From: Clostridium pasteurianum BC1
GTDB lineage: Bacteria; Bacillota; Clostridia; Clostridiales; Clostridiaceae
Assembly: GCF_000389635.1 (NCBI RefSeq)
Contig: NC_021182.1
Coordinates: 1,984,001-2,048,000, forward strand
DNA: 64,000 bases
Reading direction: 5' to 3'
The notes under the pieces: generated by a model
Databases searched by the model: none
What the model was told of the DNA's origin: nothing
Seen by the model: the letters and a program-made list of their open reading frames with translations, nothing else
Position numbers and translations under genes: made by a program
Part shown: in pieces, positions 16,868-25,884 of the stretch
Layout: each line of letters starts with the position of its first letter
Position numbering within the stretch: position 1 is the stretch's first letter

Positions 16868-17950
16868 ATGAAATATGTTGATGAATTTAGAAATGGAGAT
16901 TATTCTAAAAGCCTGGTAAAACTAATACAAAATATTACTGATAAAAAAATAAATATAATGGAGGTATGTGGTACCCATACTATGGCTATATTTAGATATG
17001 GCATTAGAGATATACTTCCAAGCAACATAAATCTTATTTCTGGACCAGGATGTCCAGTTTGTGTTACTCCACAAAGTTATATTGATACTGCTTTAGAACT
17101 GACATCAAATAAGGATGTTATTATTGCAACTTTTGGAGATATGATAAGAGTACCTGGAAAGAAAGCTTCTTTAATGAAAAGAAAAGCAGAGGGCGCTGAT
17201 ATCAGGATTGTATATTCGCCAATGGATGCATTGACATTGGCACAGAACAATCCATTAAGAAAAATAGTTTTTCTTTCAGTAGGATTCGAAACAACAACAC
17301 CAATGACGGCTGTAACGGCTATAGAGGCAAGAAAGCAAGGGGTTAAAAATCTATTTTTCCTCACCGCCCATAAGATTGTACCACCAGCTATGAGAGCTCT
17401 TGTAGATGATAAGGAACTTAATATCAGTGGTTTTTTACTTCCAGGTCATGTCAGTGCTGTTATAGGTAAAGAACCTTATGAATTTTTAAGCAGTGAATAC
17501 AGTATACCTGGAGTTATAACTGGCTTTGAACCTTTAGATATACTTAAGGGCTTAAATACACTTATAAACATGATAAATAATAGGGATCATAATATAATAA
17601 ATGAATACAAAAGGATAGTACGAAATGATGGAAATTCTCAGGCTATAGAATACTTACACAAGGTTTTTGAAGTTAGTGATAGTACGTGGAGGGGAATTGG
17701 TACTATTCCAAATAGCGGATATACATTTAATAGAGAATATGAAGAATTTGATGCCATAAAGCATTTTAATATAGATTATAAGGAATATGATGGTAGTCCA
17801 GGCTGCAGATGTGGTGACATACTTAAAGGAAAAATAACTCCACTTCAATGTCCATTATTTAAAAAGGCGTGTACACCAGAAAATCCTGTAGGATCCTGTA
17901 TGGTATCTTCAGAAGGCACTTGTGCAGCTTATTATAGGTATAATAGTTAA
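16868..17950 (+). CDS. hypD: hydrogenase formation protein HypD
   Basis: Iron-sulfur scaffold on which Fe(CN)2CO is assembled with HypC and HypE. Motifs: NIMEVCGTHTMAIFRYGI, GPGCPVCVTP, FGDMIRVPG, GFETTTP, LPGHVSAVIG, the 4Fe-4S region GSPGCRCGDILKG ... CPLFKKACTPENPVGSCMVSSEGTCAAYY. 360 aa, complete. It is separated from hypC by 3.8 kb, unlike the usual overlapping pair, and is followed by a hypE relic, so it derives from a second hypC-D-E set. The sequence just before the ATG resembles the hypC 3' end (GTGAATGAAATATG). Confidence 0.95.
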   Translation: MKYVDEFRNGDYSKSLVKLIQNITDKKINIMEVCGTHTMAIFRYGIRDILPSNINLISGPGCPVCVTPQSYIDTALELTSNKDVIIATFGDMIRVPGKKASLMKRKAEGADIRIVYSPMDALTLAQNNPLRKIVFLSVGFETTTPMTAVTAIEARKQGVKNLFFLTAHKIVPPAMRALVDDKELNISGFLLPGHVSAVIGKEPYEFLSSEYSIPGVITGFEPLDILKGLNTLINMINNRDHNIINEYKRIVRNDGNSQAIEYLHKVFEVSDSTWRGIGTIPNSGYTFNREYEEFDAIKHFNIDYKEYDGSPGCRCGDILKGKITPLQCPLFKKACTPENPVGSCMVSSEGTCAAYYRYNS

Positions 17951-17975
17951 CTTATATTTTTTAAAGAGCAGATGA

Positions 17976-18126
17976 AAACTTGCATTGCAGTTAGTTGCAC
18001 CACAGTAAATCATTTTGCTATAAGTGCTGCTAAATCATTGTATCTAACTAGCACATTTAGTATAGAAGAATGTATTCAATAGATAGCTTGCAGTTTATTG
18101 TAAAATATGTGGCTTATCAAGCTAAG
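17976..18126 (+). pseudogene. relic of hypE
   Basis: About 150 bp resembling hypE positions ~13409-13558. Shared runs include CACAGTAAAT, AGTGCTGCTAAA (GGTGCTAAA in hypE), CTAACTAGCACATTTA and TATAGAAGAATGTATTCAAT, with an in-frame stop and small indels. It follows hypD immediately, as hypE does in an intact hypDE operon. Confidence 0.8.
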
Positions 18127-18175
18127 AAATTGATGTAATTTATTATCACAAATTAATGATAGGGAGGAGTTTAAA

Positions 18176-19183
18176 ATGAAGGTCCCATTAAAAAAATATC
18201 CTAAATGGCTTCCTTATGGTACTATAGTGGTACTATTGCATATTATAGGAGTAATACTTTTATTATCTAACGTCTATAAATACCCTCAGATAGTTGGATT
18301 GGCATTTTTAGCCTATACACTTGGATTAAGACATGCTTTTGATGCAGATCATATAGCTTCTATTGATAATACTGTTCGTAAATTAGTACAACAAAAAGAA
18401 GAACCTACAGGTGTTGGTTTTTTCTTTTCCATTGGACATTCCTCTGTAGTATTTGTTATGTCAATATTGACTGCATTTTCAATGAAATGGGCTCAATACA
18501 ACATCCCTCATATAAAAGTGATAGGTAGTATGATTGGTACTACTGTATCAGGTACTTTCCTTATGCTTATAGGGATATTAAACCTATATATCTGGTTTGA
18601 TATTTACAAACTTTTTATTGGAGTACATAAGGGGGAAGTTAATGAAGAACATATGAATCAGCTTTTATTACAACGCGGATTTGTTTCACGTTTTTTCGGA
18701 TCATTGTACCGCTTCATTAATAAGAGTTGGCATGTATATCCACTTGGTTTTCTATTTGGCTTAGGATTCGATACTGCTTCTGAAGTAGCACTTCTAGCTA
18801 TTTCAGCAAATGCAGCTACCCAAGCTGTTCCATTTTCTCTGATAATATCTTTACCGATTCTTTTTGCTGCTGGAATGAGCTTAATGGATACTGCCGATGG
18901 AGTATTTATGACTACTGCATATAATTGGGCATTTTCAACGCCTTTACGTAAAATTTATTATAATTTATCAGTTACTGGATTGTCTATTGTAGCAGCGTTA
19001 TGTATAGGATTTATTGAATTAGCTCAGATACTAACACCTAAATTGGGCTTAAATAGTGGAATTTGGAGATGGATACAAAATCTTCAATTTGGTGGAATTG
19101 GGTATTTACTAGTAGGTTTATTTATTGTATCATGGGGAGTATCATACATCATTTGGAAGATGTTTCGTTTTGAAAATGCATAG
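18176..19183 (+). CDS. NiCoT-family nickel/cobalt permease
   Basis: High-affinity nickel (or cobalt) uptake protein of the NixA/HoxN family, 335 aa with about eight membrane helices. The signature LGLRHAFDADHIASIDN in helix II carries the His/Asp metal ligands, followed by GFFFSIGHSSVVF and LGFDTASEVALLAISA. It lies downstream of hypD, so nickel for HyaB is the likely cargo. RBS GGGAGGAG. No nickel riboswitch is visible upstream; the spacer is a hypE relic. It is followed by a bidirectional terminator. Confidence 0.92.
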   Translation: MKVPLKKYPKWLPYGTIVVLLHIIGVILLLSNVYKYPQIVGLAFLAYTLGLRHAFDADHIASIDNTVRKLVQQKEEPTGVGFFFSIGHSSVVFVMSILTAFSMKWAQYNIPHIKVIGSMIGTTVSGTFLMLIGILNLYIWFDIYKLFIGVHKGEVNEEHMNQLLLQRGFVSRFFGSLYRFINKSWHVYPLGFLFGLGFDTASEVALLAISANAATQAVPFSLIISLPILFAAGMSLMDTADGVFMTTAYNWAFSTPLRKIYYNLSVTGLSIVAALCIGFIELAQILTPKLGLNSGIWRWIQNLQFGGIGYLLVGLFIVSWGVSYIIWKMFRFENA

Positions 19184-19316
19184 ATTTAATGGTAGCGAGT
19201 ATAAAAAACAATATAAATGAGAAGTCAGTAACTTTAGTATGTACTGGCTTCAAGGAGAGGTAATATTGGTGCATCGTCTTCACAAAGCAGTTTTCAAGGA
19301 AAGTTATTTTTTCACT

Positions 19317-19359
19317 ATAAAAGCAGGCTATTATCTGAAATTAATAGCCTGCTTTTATA
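19317..19359. terminator. bidirectional terminator
   Basis: Arms ATAAAAGCAGGCTATTA / TAATAGCCTGCTTTTAT pair perfectly and provide U-runs on both strands. It separates the convergent nickel permease and the metal-handling membrane protein. Confidence 0.9.
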
Positions 19360-19377
19360 GAACTACGGGTAGTTAAT

Positions 19378-21189
19378 TTAACCACCTATATAATCTTTTC
19401 TTATTTTTTCTAAATCTACATTTTTCAGATCATCTACCACAACTACAGCTCCTATAACACTGCTATCTTTTGAAATTACATATAAACCGTTAGCATTAAA
19501 TGTAACTGTTGCATTAACAATTCCTTTTTTACCTTCAAAAGAAGCAACTGGATTGCCTGTATCTGTGGATGAAATTATAAAAGTGCCCTTTGTATTGTCA
19601 AAATTATTTAAATCAAAGTTTAAGGTTGTATTAACATTTTTTGTTACAACTACGATTAATGGTTCAAACTCATAGCCTATACCTTTAACTGAAGCAGTTT
19701 GGATGTTTCCAGAAACTACAGCTTTGTGAATAAATCGGCTGGTTTCAATTTTACTCAAATCCGTACCATAAATACTTGGTTTTTCTGGGGCGGTAGATGA
19801 TGAAGCTGGAGCATTCATGTTACAACCGGGCATTCCACTAGATGGAGCTGGTATTGAAGAATCAGGCTTTGAGGTATCTACAGTTGAAATATTATCAACT
19901 ACTTTAATTAAACCTCTAATCATACCCATTCCACAGCTGAAGCTTATATCTTTGTCCTTGGGCGTAAATTCAATTATATTTTCACCAGATTGTAAATTTT
20001 TCTGAATATTTAAGGATGGTACAATGATTTGCCCATTGCAGGAATTCAATGCTTTACCGTCTATTATCCATTTCACAGGCATATTTTTTTGAACATACAG
20101 ACCATTTGGAGTATAGCCTGCACCATCTGCCGTCATTTTAATTACCTGAACTCCATTTTCTATAGTTGCCTTAGAACCTGATGAAGATGTTGATGTTTTA
20201 TTGCCAGATAGACTAGTGGTAAGTGTTGCAGTAGTTGGTATGTTTACACCAGCTAGAGCTAGACCTCTAGTGCCCATTACAATACCTAAAACTACAACCA
20301 GTATTCCACTAAATTTTAATAGAGTTTTTGTATAGCCTTTGCTTATCAGACCTGATAATGCCCCAAAAGTTAACATTAGAGGTATTGTACCAAGGGAAAA
20401 TATAAACATAGATAATGCTCCATTAAAAGCACTTCCGGTTCCTAACGCATATAGCTGCATTGTCTGAAGTGGCCCACAGGGCATAAGTCCATTGAGAACA
20501 CCAACTAAAAAAGGTGTTTTAGGTTTTTTCTTAACTGAACAAGCAGCCCATGGAAGCTTTAAATTGAGCTTTCTAAAGAGGCTATAACCACTCATATTAA
20601 GTCCCATTATTATCATGAAGATACCAGCAAATATTTGAAGTCCAGCTTTCATGGATATAGATAGAGAAAGTACTGAACCTAGAGCACCAACTACTCCGCC
20701 AATTAAAGTATAGGATAGAATTCTTCCAGCATTGTATAGGATAGCAGGCCTAATAGAATCAAATTTACTTTTGCTATCTTTATTTATACTTTGTGATAGC
20801 ATTATTCCTCCACACATACCTACGCAATGTATTGATGTAAGTATTCCAACGATGAATAGAACAAAATATGTAGCACCATTAAGTTTAGAGGTCATATCAA
20901 ATCCACCTGATGAATTTCCAATTAATATAATTGCGGCCACTATTATAAATATACCTGCAATTTTGTAGTTATTTGAACTTTCCGTACTGTAACCAACTGT
21001 CTTTATAGCAGCTTTAATTTTATCAGGATTACAGAGTTCTGTATTATATTCTATAATTAAAGATTGATCGCTGAAGCTTGCTATAGCATTTTTTACGCCA
21101 TCTAATTTTTTAACGACTCTTTCTACTCTTAATTCGCAGGATGTACATGTCATGTCAAAGACTTTTATTTTTTCTTTTTTAATACTCAA
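19378..21189 (-). CDS. HMA-domain / UreH-type membrane / cupredoxin-like metal-handling protein
   Basis: Mosaic protein of 603 aa starting at TTG after AGGAGGTTTAGAT. Residues ~5-68 are a heavy-metal-associated domain (FDMTCTSCELRVERV). Residues ~75-310 are a membrane domain of the UreH/DsbD-like sulfite-exporter group with HCVGMCGGIML and NGLMPCGPLQTMQLYALGTG. Residues ~345-435 resemble a cupredoxin, with candidate copper ligands in ALNSCNGQ and SFSCGMGM. A Ser/Pro/Met linker (MPGCNMNAP) and a β-rich final domain follow. It probably moves or reduces copper or another soft metal, binding it on both sides of the membrane; the direction and substrate are inferred, not known. Confidence 0.8.
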   Translation of the reverse strand: MSIKKEKIKVFDMTCTSCELRVERVVKKLDGVKNAIASFSDQSLIIEYNTELCNPDKIKAAIKTVGYSTESSNNYKIAGIFIIVAAIILIGNSSGGFDMTSKLNGATYFVLFIVGILTSIHCVGMCGGIMLSQSINKDSKSKFDSIRPAILYNAGRILSYTLIGGVVGALGSVLSLSISMKAGLQIFAGIFMIIMGLNMSGYSLFRKLNLKLPWAACSVKKKPKTPFLVGVLNGLMPCGPLQTMQLYALGTGSAFNGALSMFIFSLGTIPLMLTFGALSGLISKGYTKTLLKFSGILVVVLGIVMGTRGLALAGVNIPTTATLTTSLSGNKTSTSSSGSKATIENGVQVIKMTADGAGYTPNGLYVQKNMPVKWIIDGKALNSCNGQIIVPSLNIQKNLQSGENIIEFTPKDKDISFSCGMGMIRGLIKVVDNISTVDTSKPDSSIPAPSSGMPGCNMNAPASSSTAPEKPSIYGTDLSKIETSRFIHKAVVSGNIQTASVKGIGYEFEPLIVVVTKNVNTTLNFDLNNFDNTKGTFIISSTDTGNPVASFEGKKGIVNATVTFNANGLYVISKDSSVIGAVVVVDDLKNVDLEKIRKDYIGG

Positions 21190-21325
21190 ATCTAAACCTC
21201 CTGAAAGCTTTTAATATAATTATTTTGTGTAAGAATAATTTTACATTCAATGAATTTTTATGTTGAAAGTCTTATGAATAGAATATTAAGATTAATTTTC
21301 TGATTTTATAAATATAAATCTCAAT

Positions 21326-21589
21326 TTAAACTATACAAAAAAGATGTGTAGATTTTATAAAGATGTAAGTGGCAAATATAGAGTTTAATCTATATTGACA
21401 AGGAATTATTTGGATTATAATAATAGGCATTTCCTCTAGTATAGTTGCAAAAGCAAGAGAGAATCCTAGTATCATATCCTTAAAATATAGGCCTCTTACA
21501 AGTGTACTGAGCATATGCTTTTCCTTCACATAAATTTTTACTGTGACATCTCTTCCTAAAGCTTTGCATTTTTCTTCAACAGATATTAT
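21326..21589 (-). pseudogene. fragment resembling a P-type ATPase membrane segment
   Basis: The open frame includes ILGFSLAFATILEEMPIIII, which matches the pattern of helix 4 of cation ATPases (GITLAMALIPEEFPVVLA in the intact ATPase at 23183), preceded by a stretch that could be the membrane-proximal actuator. The phosphorylation and ATP domains are absent and the frame ends shortly after the helix. Confidence 0.4.
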
Positions 21590-21719
21590 AATTACAGCAG
21601 GTATTTGTATGCCATTTACCGCATTTGGGGCTTATGTTGGATTGCCACAACTGTTTCCATGGCTTATAGGAATTATCTTACTGTGTGTTAACACAAATAA
21701 TAAAAACTCTATATATTAA
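21579..21719 (+). pseudogene. fragment resembling the C-terminus of an Mg-type P-ATPase
   Basis: The frame reads ITAGICMPFTAFGAYVGL then PQLFPWLIGIILLCVNT and a stop. This resembles the last two membrane helices of MgtA/MgtB-type ATPases (G-I-x-x-PF-S-P-F ... FPWL). There is no upstream coding sequence. It overlaps the end of the opposite-strand fragment, so the 21.2-21.7 kb spacer is a graveyard of transporter pieces. Confidence 0.4.
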
Positions 21720-21764
21720 GGAATTTAAGAAATGGTTATAATTTTTAAAAAGGGAGAAGTAATA

Positions 21765-22832
21765 ATGAACAAATCAAAATATTATCCTGTGATAATGGCT
21801 TTATTAGCTGCAATTTTGTTTGGAGCCAGTGCACCTATAACAAAAATACTTCTAGGAAAAATTGAACCAGTACCACTTGCTTCATTCTTATATCTTGGCA
21901 GTGGAATTGGATTAATGATTTTTCAACTCGTAAATTTTATAATAAAAAGACAAAAAATTAATGAAGCTTCTCTAAAGAAAGATGATTTAAAATGGCTTCT
22001 TGGTGCTATAGTTGTAGGCGGGATTATAGCTCCTATTATACAGATGATAAGTTTAAAGACAACTCCAGCTTCTACAGCTTCACTGCTTTTGAACTTTGAA
22101 GGAGTTGCTACTGCAATACTAGCCATAGTATTTTTTAAGGAGAATGCTGGAAGGCAAGTTATAAGTGGAGTAATATTGATTACACTTGCAAGTATTATTT
22201 TGTCATGGAGTTTTACAAATCAATGGGGATTTTCTATAGGCTCACTTGGAATTATATTTGCTTGCTTTTGTTGGGGGATTGACAATAATTTTACAAGAAA
22301 TATTTCTTCTAAAAATCCATTTTCAATTGTAACCATAAAGGGAATTGGAGCAGGTACTTTTTCTTTTATATTAGCAATTGTATTAAAAAGTCCTATGCCT
22401 CAGTTTAAAATTACTGTACTGGCAATGATAATAGGGTTTTTCTGCTACGGATTAAGTATTGTACTCTTTGTATATGCTATGAGAAGTCTAGGGAGTACAA
22501 GAACTAGTGCACTCTACGGCACAGCACCTTTTATCGGTACAATTCTCTCATTTATACTGCTAAAAGATATTCCAAATAGCATGTTTATTATAGCTTTTCC
22601 GGTTATGATTCTTGGCACAATATTCTTGCTAAAGGAAACACATAATCACAGACACCAACATTTAGCCTTGCAGCATGAACATAGACACGATCATGCAGAT
22701 GGACATCATAATCATAAACATACTGATGAGCAGATTATTATAAATGCTTATCATTCACACTTACATACACATAAGGCAACAGAACATATCCACCCACATT
22801 CACCAGATATTCATCATAGACATTCACATTGA
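21765..22832 (+). CDS. EamA-family transporter with histidine-rich C-terminal tail
   Basis: Ten predicted membrane helices in two EamA repeats (AAILFGASAPITKILL near the start, GSTRTSALYGTAPFIGTILS in the second). The ~60 C-terminal residues are extremely His-rich (RHQHLALQHEHRHDHADGHH and further H-x-H runs). The start is ATG 21765 after AAGGGAG; an in-frame ATG at 21732 has no ribosome site. EamA proteins usually carry metabolites, but the tail points to a divalent metal such as nickel, cobalt or zinc, as carrier cargo or as a buffer/sensor (inference). Its position near the NiCoT permease and hydrogenase genes favours nickel. Confidence 0.8.
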   Translation: MNKSKYYPVIMALLAAILFGASAPITKILLGKIEPVPLASFLYLGSGIGLMIFQLVNFIIKRQKINEASLKKDDLKWLLGAIVVGGIIAPIIQMISLKTTPASTASLLLNFEGVATAILAIVFFKENAGRQVISGVILITLASIILSWSFTNQWGFSIGSLGIIFACFCWGIDNNFTRNISSKNPFSIVTIKGIGAGTFSFILAIVLKSPMPQFKITVLAMIIGFFCYGLSIVLFVYAMRSLGSTRTSALYGTAPFIGTILSFILLKDIPNSMFIIAFPVMILGTIFLLKETHNHRHQHLALQHEHRHDHADGHHNHKHTDEQIIINAYHSHLHTHKATEHIHPHSPDIHHRHSH

Positions 22833-22862
22833 TTTTATTCTGCAACTTTCTTATACTGCAAA

Positions 22863-22900
22863 TTAAAAGGAGCTGAAATTACAGCTCCTTTTAATTTAAT
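22863..22900 (+). terminator. intrinsic terminator
   Basis: AAAAGGAGCTG / CAGCTCCTTTT hairpin with T-rich tail, 30 bp after the EamA-family gene. Confidence 0.85.
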
Positions 22901-23088
22901 AGAAACATATCTGAATAGTTTTGAAATAAAGGCATCAATAAAACTATCTATTTATGGGCATTTTCATATATAAAAATGATTAAAAAGTTTTATTTTTTAT
23001 TGACTTAAACTGTGTATACATATACGAAGTTTGAGTAAGGCGTAATAAATGTTTATTGATTCAAATTCATAAATATTGTTAATTTTCA

Positions 23089-23175
23089 TTATCAATTGAT
23101 AATAGATATATACTTGAAAAACGTTGACAAATAAAGCTTTTAGAGGTAACATTATTATATTAATTGATAATGAGG
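23089..23175 (+). promoter_or_regulatory. promoter and palindromic operator of the P-type ATPase gene
   Basis: TTGACA at 23124-23129 and TAACAT at 23147-23152 with 17-bp spacing make a σA-type promoter. A perfect 16-bp palindrome ATTATCAATTGATAAT (23089-23104) lies upstream, and a partial repeat of it (TTAATTGATAAT) overlaps the start-site region near 23160. The flanking arrangement looks like a repressor operator pair; the regulator is unknown. Confidence 0.55.
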
Positions 23176-23182
23176 TGAGAAA

Positions 23183-25684
23183 ATGACAGATAGAATTAAT
23201 GGACTTACAACGAAAGAAGTTTCAACACTACAGGAAAAATATGGATTAAATGAACTGATTAAAAATGAAAAACCAAATCCACTTAAAAAATTTATCGGAG
23301 TTTTTAAAGAACCAATGTTCTTATTATTAGTAGGAGCTTCCACACTATATTTTATTTTAGGACAGCCTAGGGAAGGCATTGTAATGTTAGCATTTGTAAT
23401 ATCAGTTGTATCCATAACTTTCATTCAGGAATGGAAAACAGAAAAAACTATGGGTGCATTGAAGGACTTAACATCTCCTCAAGTTTATACATTAAGAAAT
23501 GGTAAGAAAGTTTTAATAAAAAGTTCTGCACTTGTTCCAGGAGATATAATTTATATTGCGGAAGGAGAAAGAATACCTGCTGATTGTCAAGTAATAGAGG
23601 CATCTAATTTTTCTGTAGATGAATCTATTTTAACGGGAGAAGCAGAACATGTATTTAAGGTGCCAAAGGAATTGAGTGAAAGCTCTGATGACTATTGGAA
23701 AAAATATATGCTTTATGCAGGAACACTATCTGTCTTTGGAAAGTGCACTGCAATAGTAAAATTAACGGGATTTAATACAGAGTACGGAAAGATTGGAAAG
23801 GCTGTCAGTGAAGCTGAGGATGAATTAACTCCTCTTCAGAAGAAAATGGGGGAACTTGTAAAAGCTATTGCCATTGCAGGGGTAATTTTATGTTTCTCTG
23901 TAATGGTTCTATCTTATTTCTATAATAGAAATTTATTAAACAGTATATTATCGGGAATTACTTTAGCAATGGCATTGATTCCAGAAGAATTTCCAGTTGT
24001 GTTAGCAGTATTTTTATCTCTAGGGGCATTTAGATTAGCGAAGAAAAATGCATTGATGAGAAAGATTTCAGCGGTGGAAACATTAGGTTCTACCACCGTA
24101 CTCTGTGTAGATAAGACAGGAACTATTACTCAAAACAGAATGAAAGTCAAGAAAATATATGTTAATAATGAGCTTCAAGACAGCACAGCTTTTACAGATG
24201 AAAATTTAAGCAAAATTAGTATACTAGCTTGCGAAAAAGAACCTTATGATCCCATGGAAAAAGCTATAATTGAAAATGGCCAAAGAAATATTTCTTTAAA
24301 TGAATTATATAATTTGGAATTGTGCCAAAAATTTACCTTCGATTCAAAGACGAAGAGAATGGCTAATATTTTTAAATTAAATGAATATTATTATGCAGCA
24401 GCAAAGGGATCTCCGGAAACCATGATACCACTTTGCAATTTAAATGATGAAGAAGTTAAGAAAATTGAAGAAGCAATAGATAAAATGGCTTCCAAAGGTT
24501 TAAGAGTGCTGGCCTTCGCAGAATGTAAAAATGACAAACTTCTAGAAAAACTGGAGGACTATCCATTAAATTTTAAAGGATTAGTGGGACTTCAAGATCC
24601 TCCTAAAGATGGTGTCTTAGAGGCAATAAAGATTTGTAATAATGCAGGTATAAGGGTAGTTATGATAACTGGTGACTACAGTAAAACCGCAGTAGCTATA
24701 GGTGAAGAAATTGGACTTAAATTTGCCAGCAAATCTATAACTGGGGATGAAATAAATTATATGAGTGAGCAGCAGCTTTGCGAAGCTGTAAAAAGCTGTG
24801 ATGTATTTTCAAGAGTGATTCCTGAGCATAAAATGAAGATCATTAAAGCACTAAAAAATAATGGTGATATTGTTGCAATGACTGGTGATGGAGTAAATGA
24901 TGCACCAGCGCTTAAGAATGCTGATATCGGGATAGCCATGGGAAAAAGAGGAACAGAAGTGGCTAAAGAAGCGGCCCATATGATTCTGCTTGATGACAAT
25001 TTTACGACTATTGTTGAATCGGTAAGAGATGGAAGGAGAATATTTGATAATATCAGAAAGGCCATAGTATATATTATGATAATTCATATACCTATAGCAG
25101 CTCTTGCACTGTTTGCTCCAATATTCAATCTTCCACAAATTTTACTACCAATGCATATAATGCTTTTGGAATTAATAATAGATCCTACCTGTTCCATAAT
25201 ATTTGAAGGAGAATCTGCGGAACCTTATATTATGAATCAGCCACCAAGGTCTCCAAAGGAGCCACTTTTAACAAAGGAGTTAACTAAAAAAGTTATAGCA
25301 CAGGGAGTTACAATGTTTTTAGCTGCTTTCTTACCTTTTCACTATCTGGTAGATTCAGGAACCTCTGTGGAGTATGCAAGGAGTGTTTCTCTGATAACAT
25401 TGATAGTTGCAAATGTTATTTTAGTATTAGTAAACAGATCAAATACTCAGTATTTAATTCATATTTTTAAGGAGAAAGAAAATAAGGCACGACTTTTTAT
25501 AAATAGTATTTCCTTAGTTATATTAGCATGTATTGTTTATATACCAATTTTACAATCATTATTTAAAACAAGTGCAGTGGATCTAAAAATGTTAATAGTA
25601 GCTGTATTCATAGGCATTCTATCAACGGGATGGTGGGAACTGGTTAAAATATATAAAAAACGTAAAAATGATTTTAAACACTAA
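23183..25684 (+). CDS. cation-translocating P-type ATPase (calcium-type, PacL-like)
   Basis: 833 aa ion pump. Actuator motif TGEAEH in place of TGES, helix 4 PEEFP, the phosphorylated Asp in DKTGTIT, nucleotide site KGSPE, and hinge MTGDGVNDAPALKNADIGIAMG; about ten membrane helices. It lacks N-terminal CxxC domains, so it is a type II pump (Ca2+ or Mn2+) rather than a CPx heavy-metal pump. RBS GAGGTGAG. Expression probably depends on the palindromic operator just upstream. Substrate is inferred from family only. Confidence 0.88.
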   Translation: MTDRINGLTTKEVSTLQEKYGLNELIKNEKPNPLKKFIGVFKEPMFLLLVGASTLYFILGQPREGIVMLAFVISVVSITFIQEWKTEKTMGALKDLTSPQVYTLRNGKKVLIKSSALVPGDIIYIAEGERIPADCQVIEASNFSVDESILTGEAEHVFKVPKELSESSDDYWKKYMLYAGTLSVFGKCTAIVKLTGFNTEYGKIGKAVSEAEDELTPLQKKMGELVKAIAIAGVILCFSVMVLSYFYNRNLLNSILSGITLAMALIPEEFPVVLAVFLSLGAFRLAKKNALMRKISAVETLGSTTVLCVDKTGTITQNRMKVKKIYVNNELQDSTAFTDENLSKISILACEKEPYDPMEKAIIENGQRNISLNELYNLELCQKFTFDSKTKRMANIFKLNEYYYAAAKGSPETMIPLCNLNDEEVKKIEEAIDKMASKGLRVLAFAECKNDKLLEKLEDYPLNFKGLVGLQDPPKDGVLEAIKICNNAGIRVVMITGDYSKTAVAIGEEIGLKFASKSITGDEINYMSEQQLCEAVKSCDVFSRVIPEHKMKIIKALKNNGDIVAMTGDGVNDAPALKNADIGIAMGKRGTEVAKEAAHMILLDDNFTTIVESVRDGRRIFDNIRKAIVYIMIIHIPIAALALFAPIFNLPQILLPMHIMLLELIIDPTCSIIFEGESAEPYIMNQPPRSPKEPLLTKELTKKVIAQGVTMFLAAFLPFHYLVDSGTSVEYARSVSLITLIVANVILVLVNRSNTQYLIHIFKEKENKARLFINSISLVILACIVYIPILQSLFKTSAVDLKMLIVAVFIGILSTGWWELVKIYKKRKNDFKH

Positions 25685-25884
25685 AATATTAAAAAATAAA
25701 AATTAACTATGACAAGAAGCTTTGTACTTTGTACATCAGATTATTTTTTTAAAAAAGAGTACCCATGGAGCTTTTTAATTGATGGGTACAAAATTAATTG
25801 ATATAGTTACAAGGTTTTTGTATAATTGTATTAATTACTCATCAGATAAATCTGATGATCGGAAATGATTTTAAATGAAACGGA

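Noticed and set aside
24851-25138. Two overlapping minus-strand frames opposite the P-type ATPase
   Set aside because: Shadow frames of conserved TGDGVNDAP-region codons.
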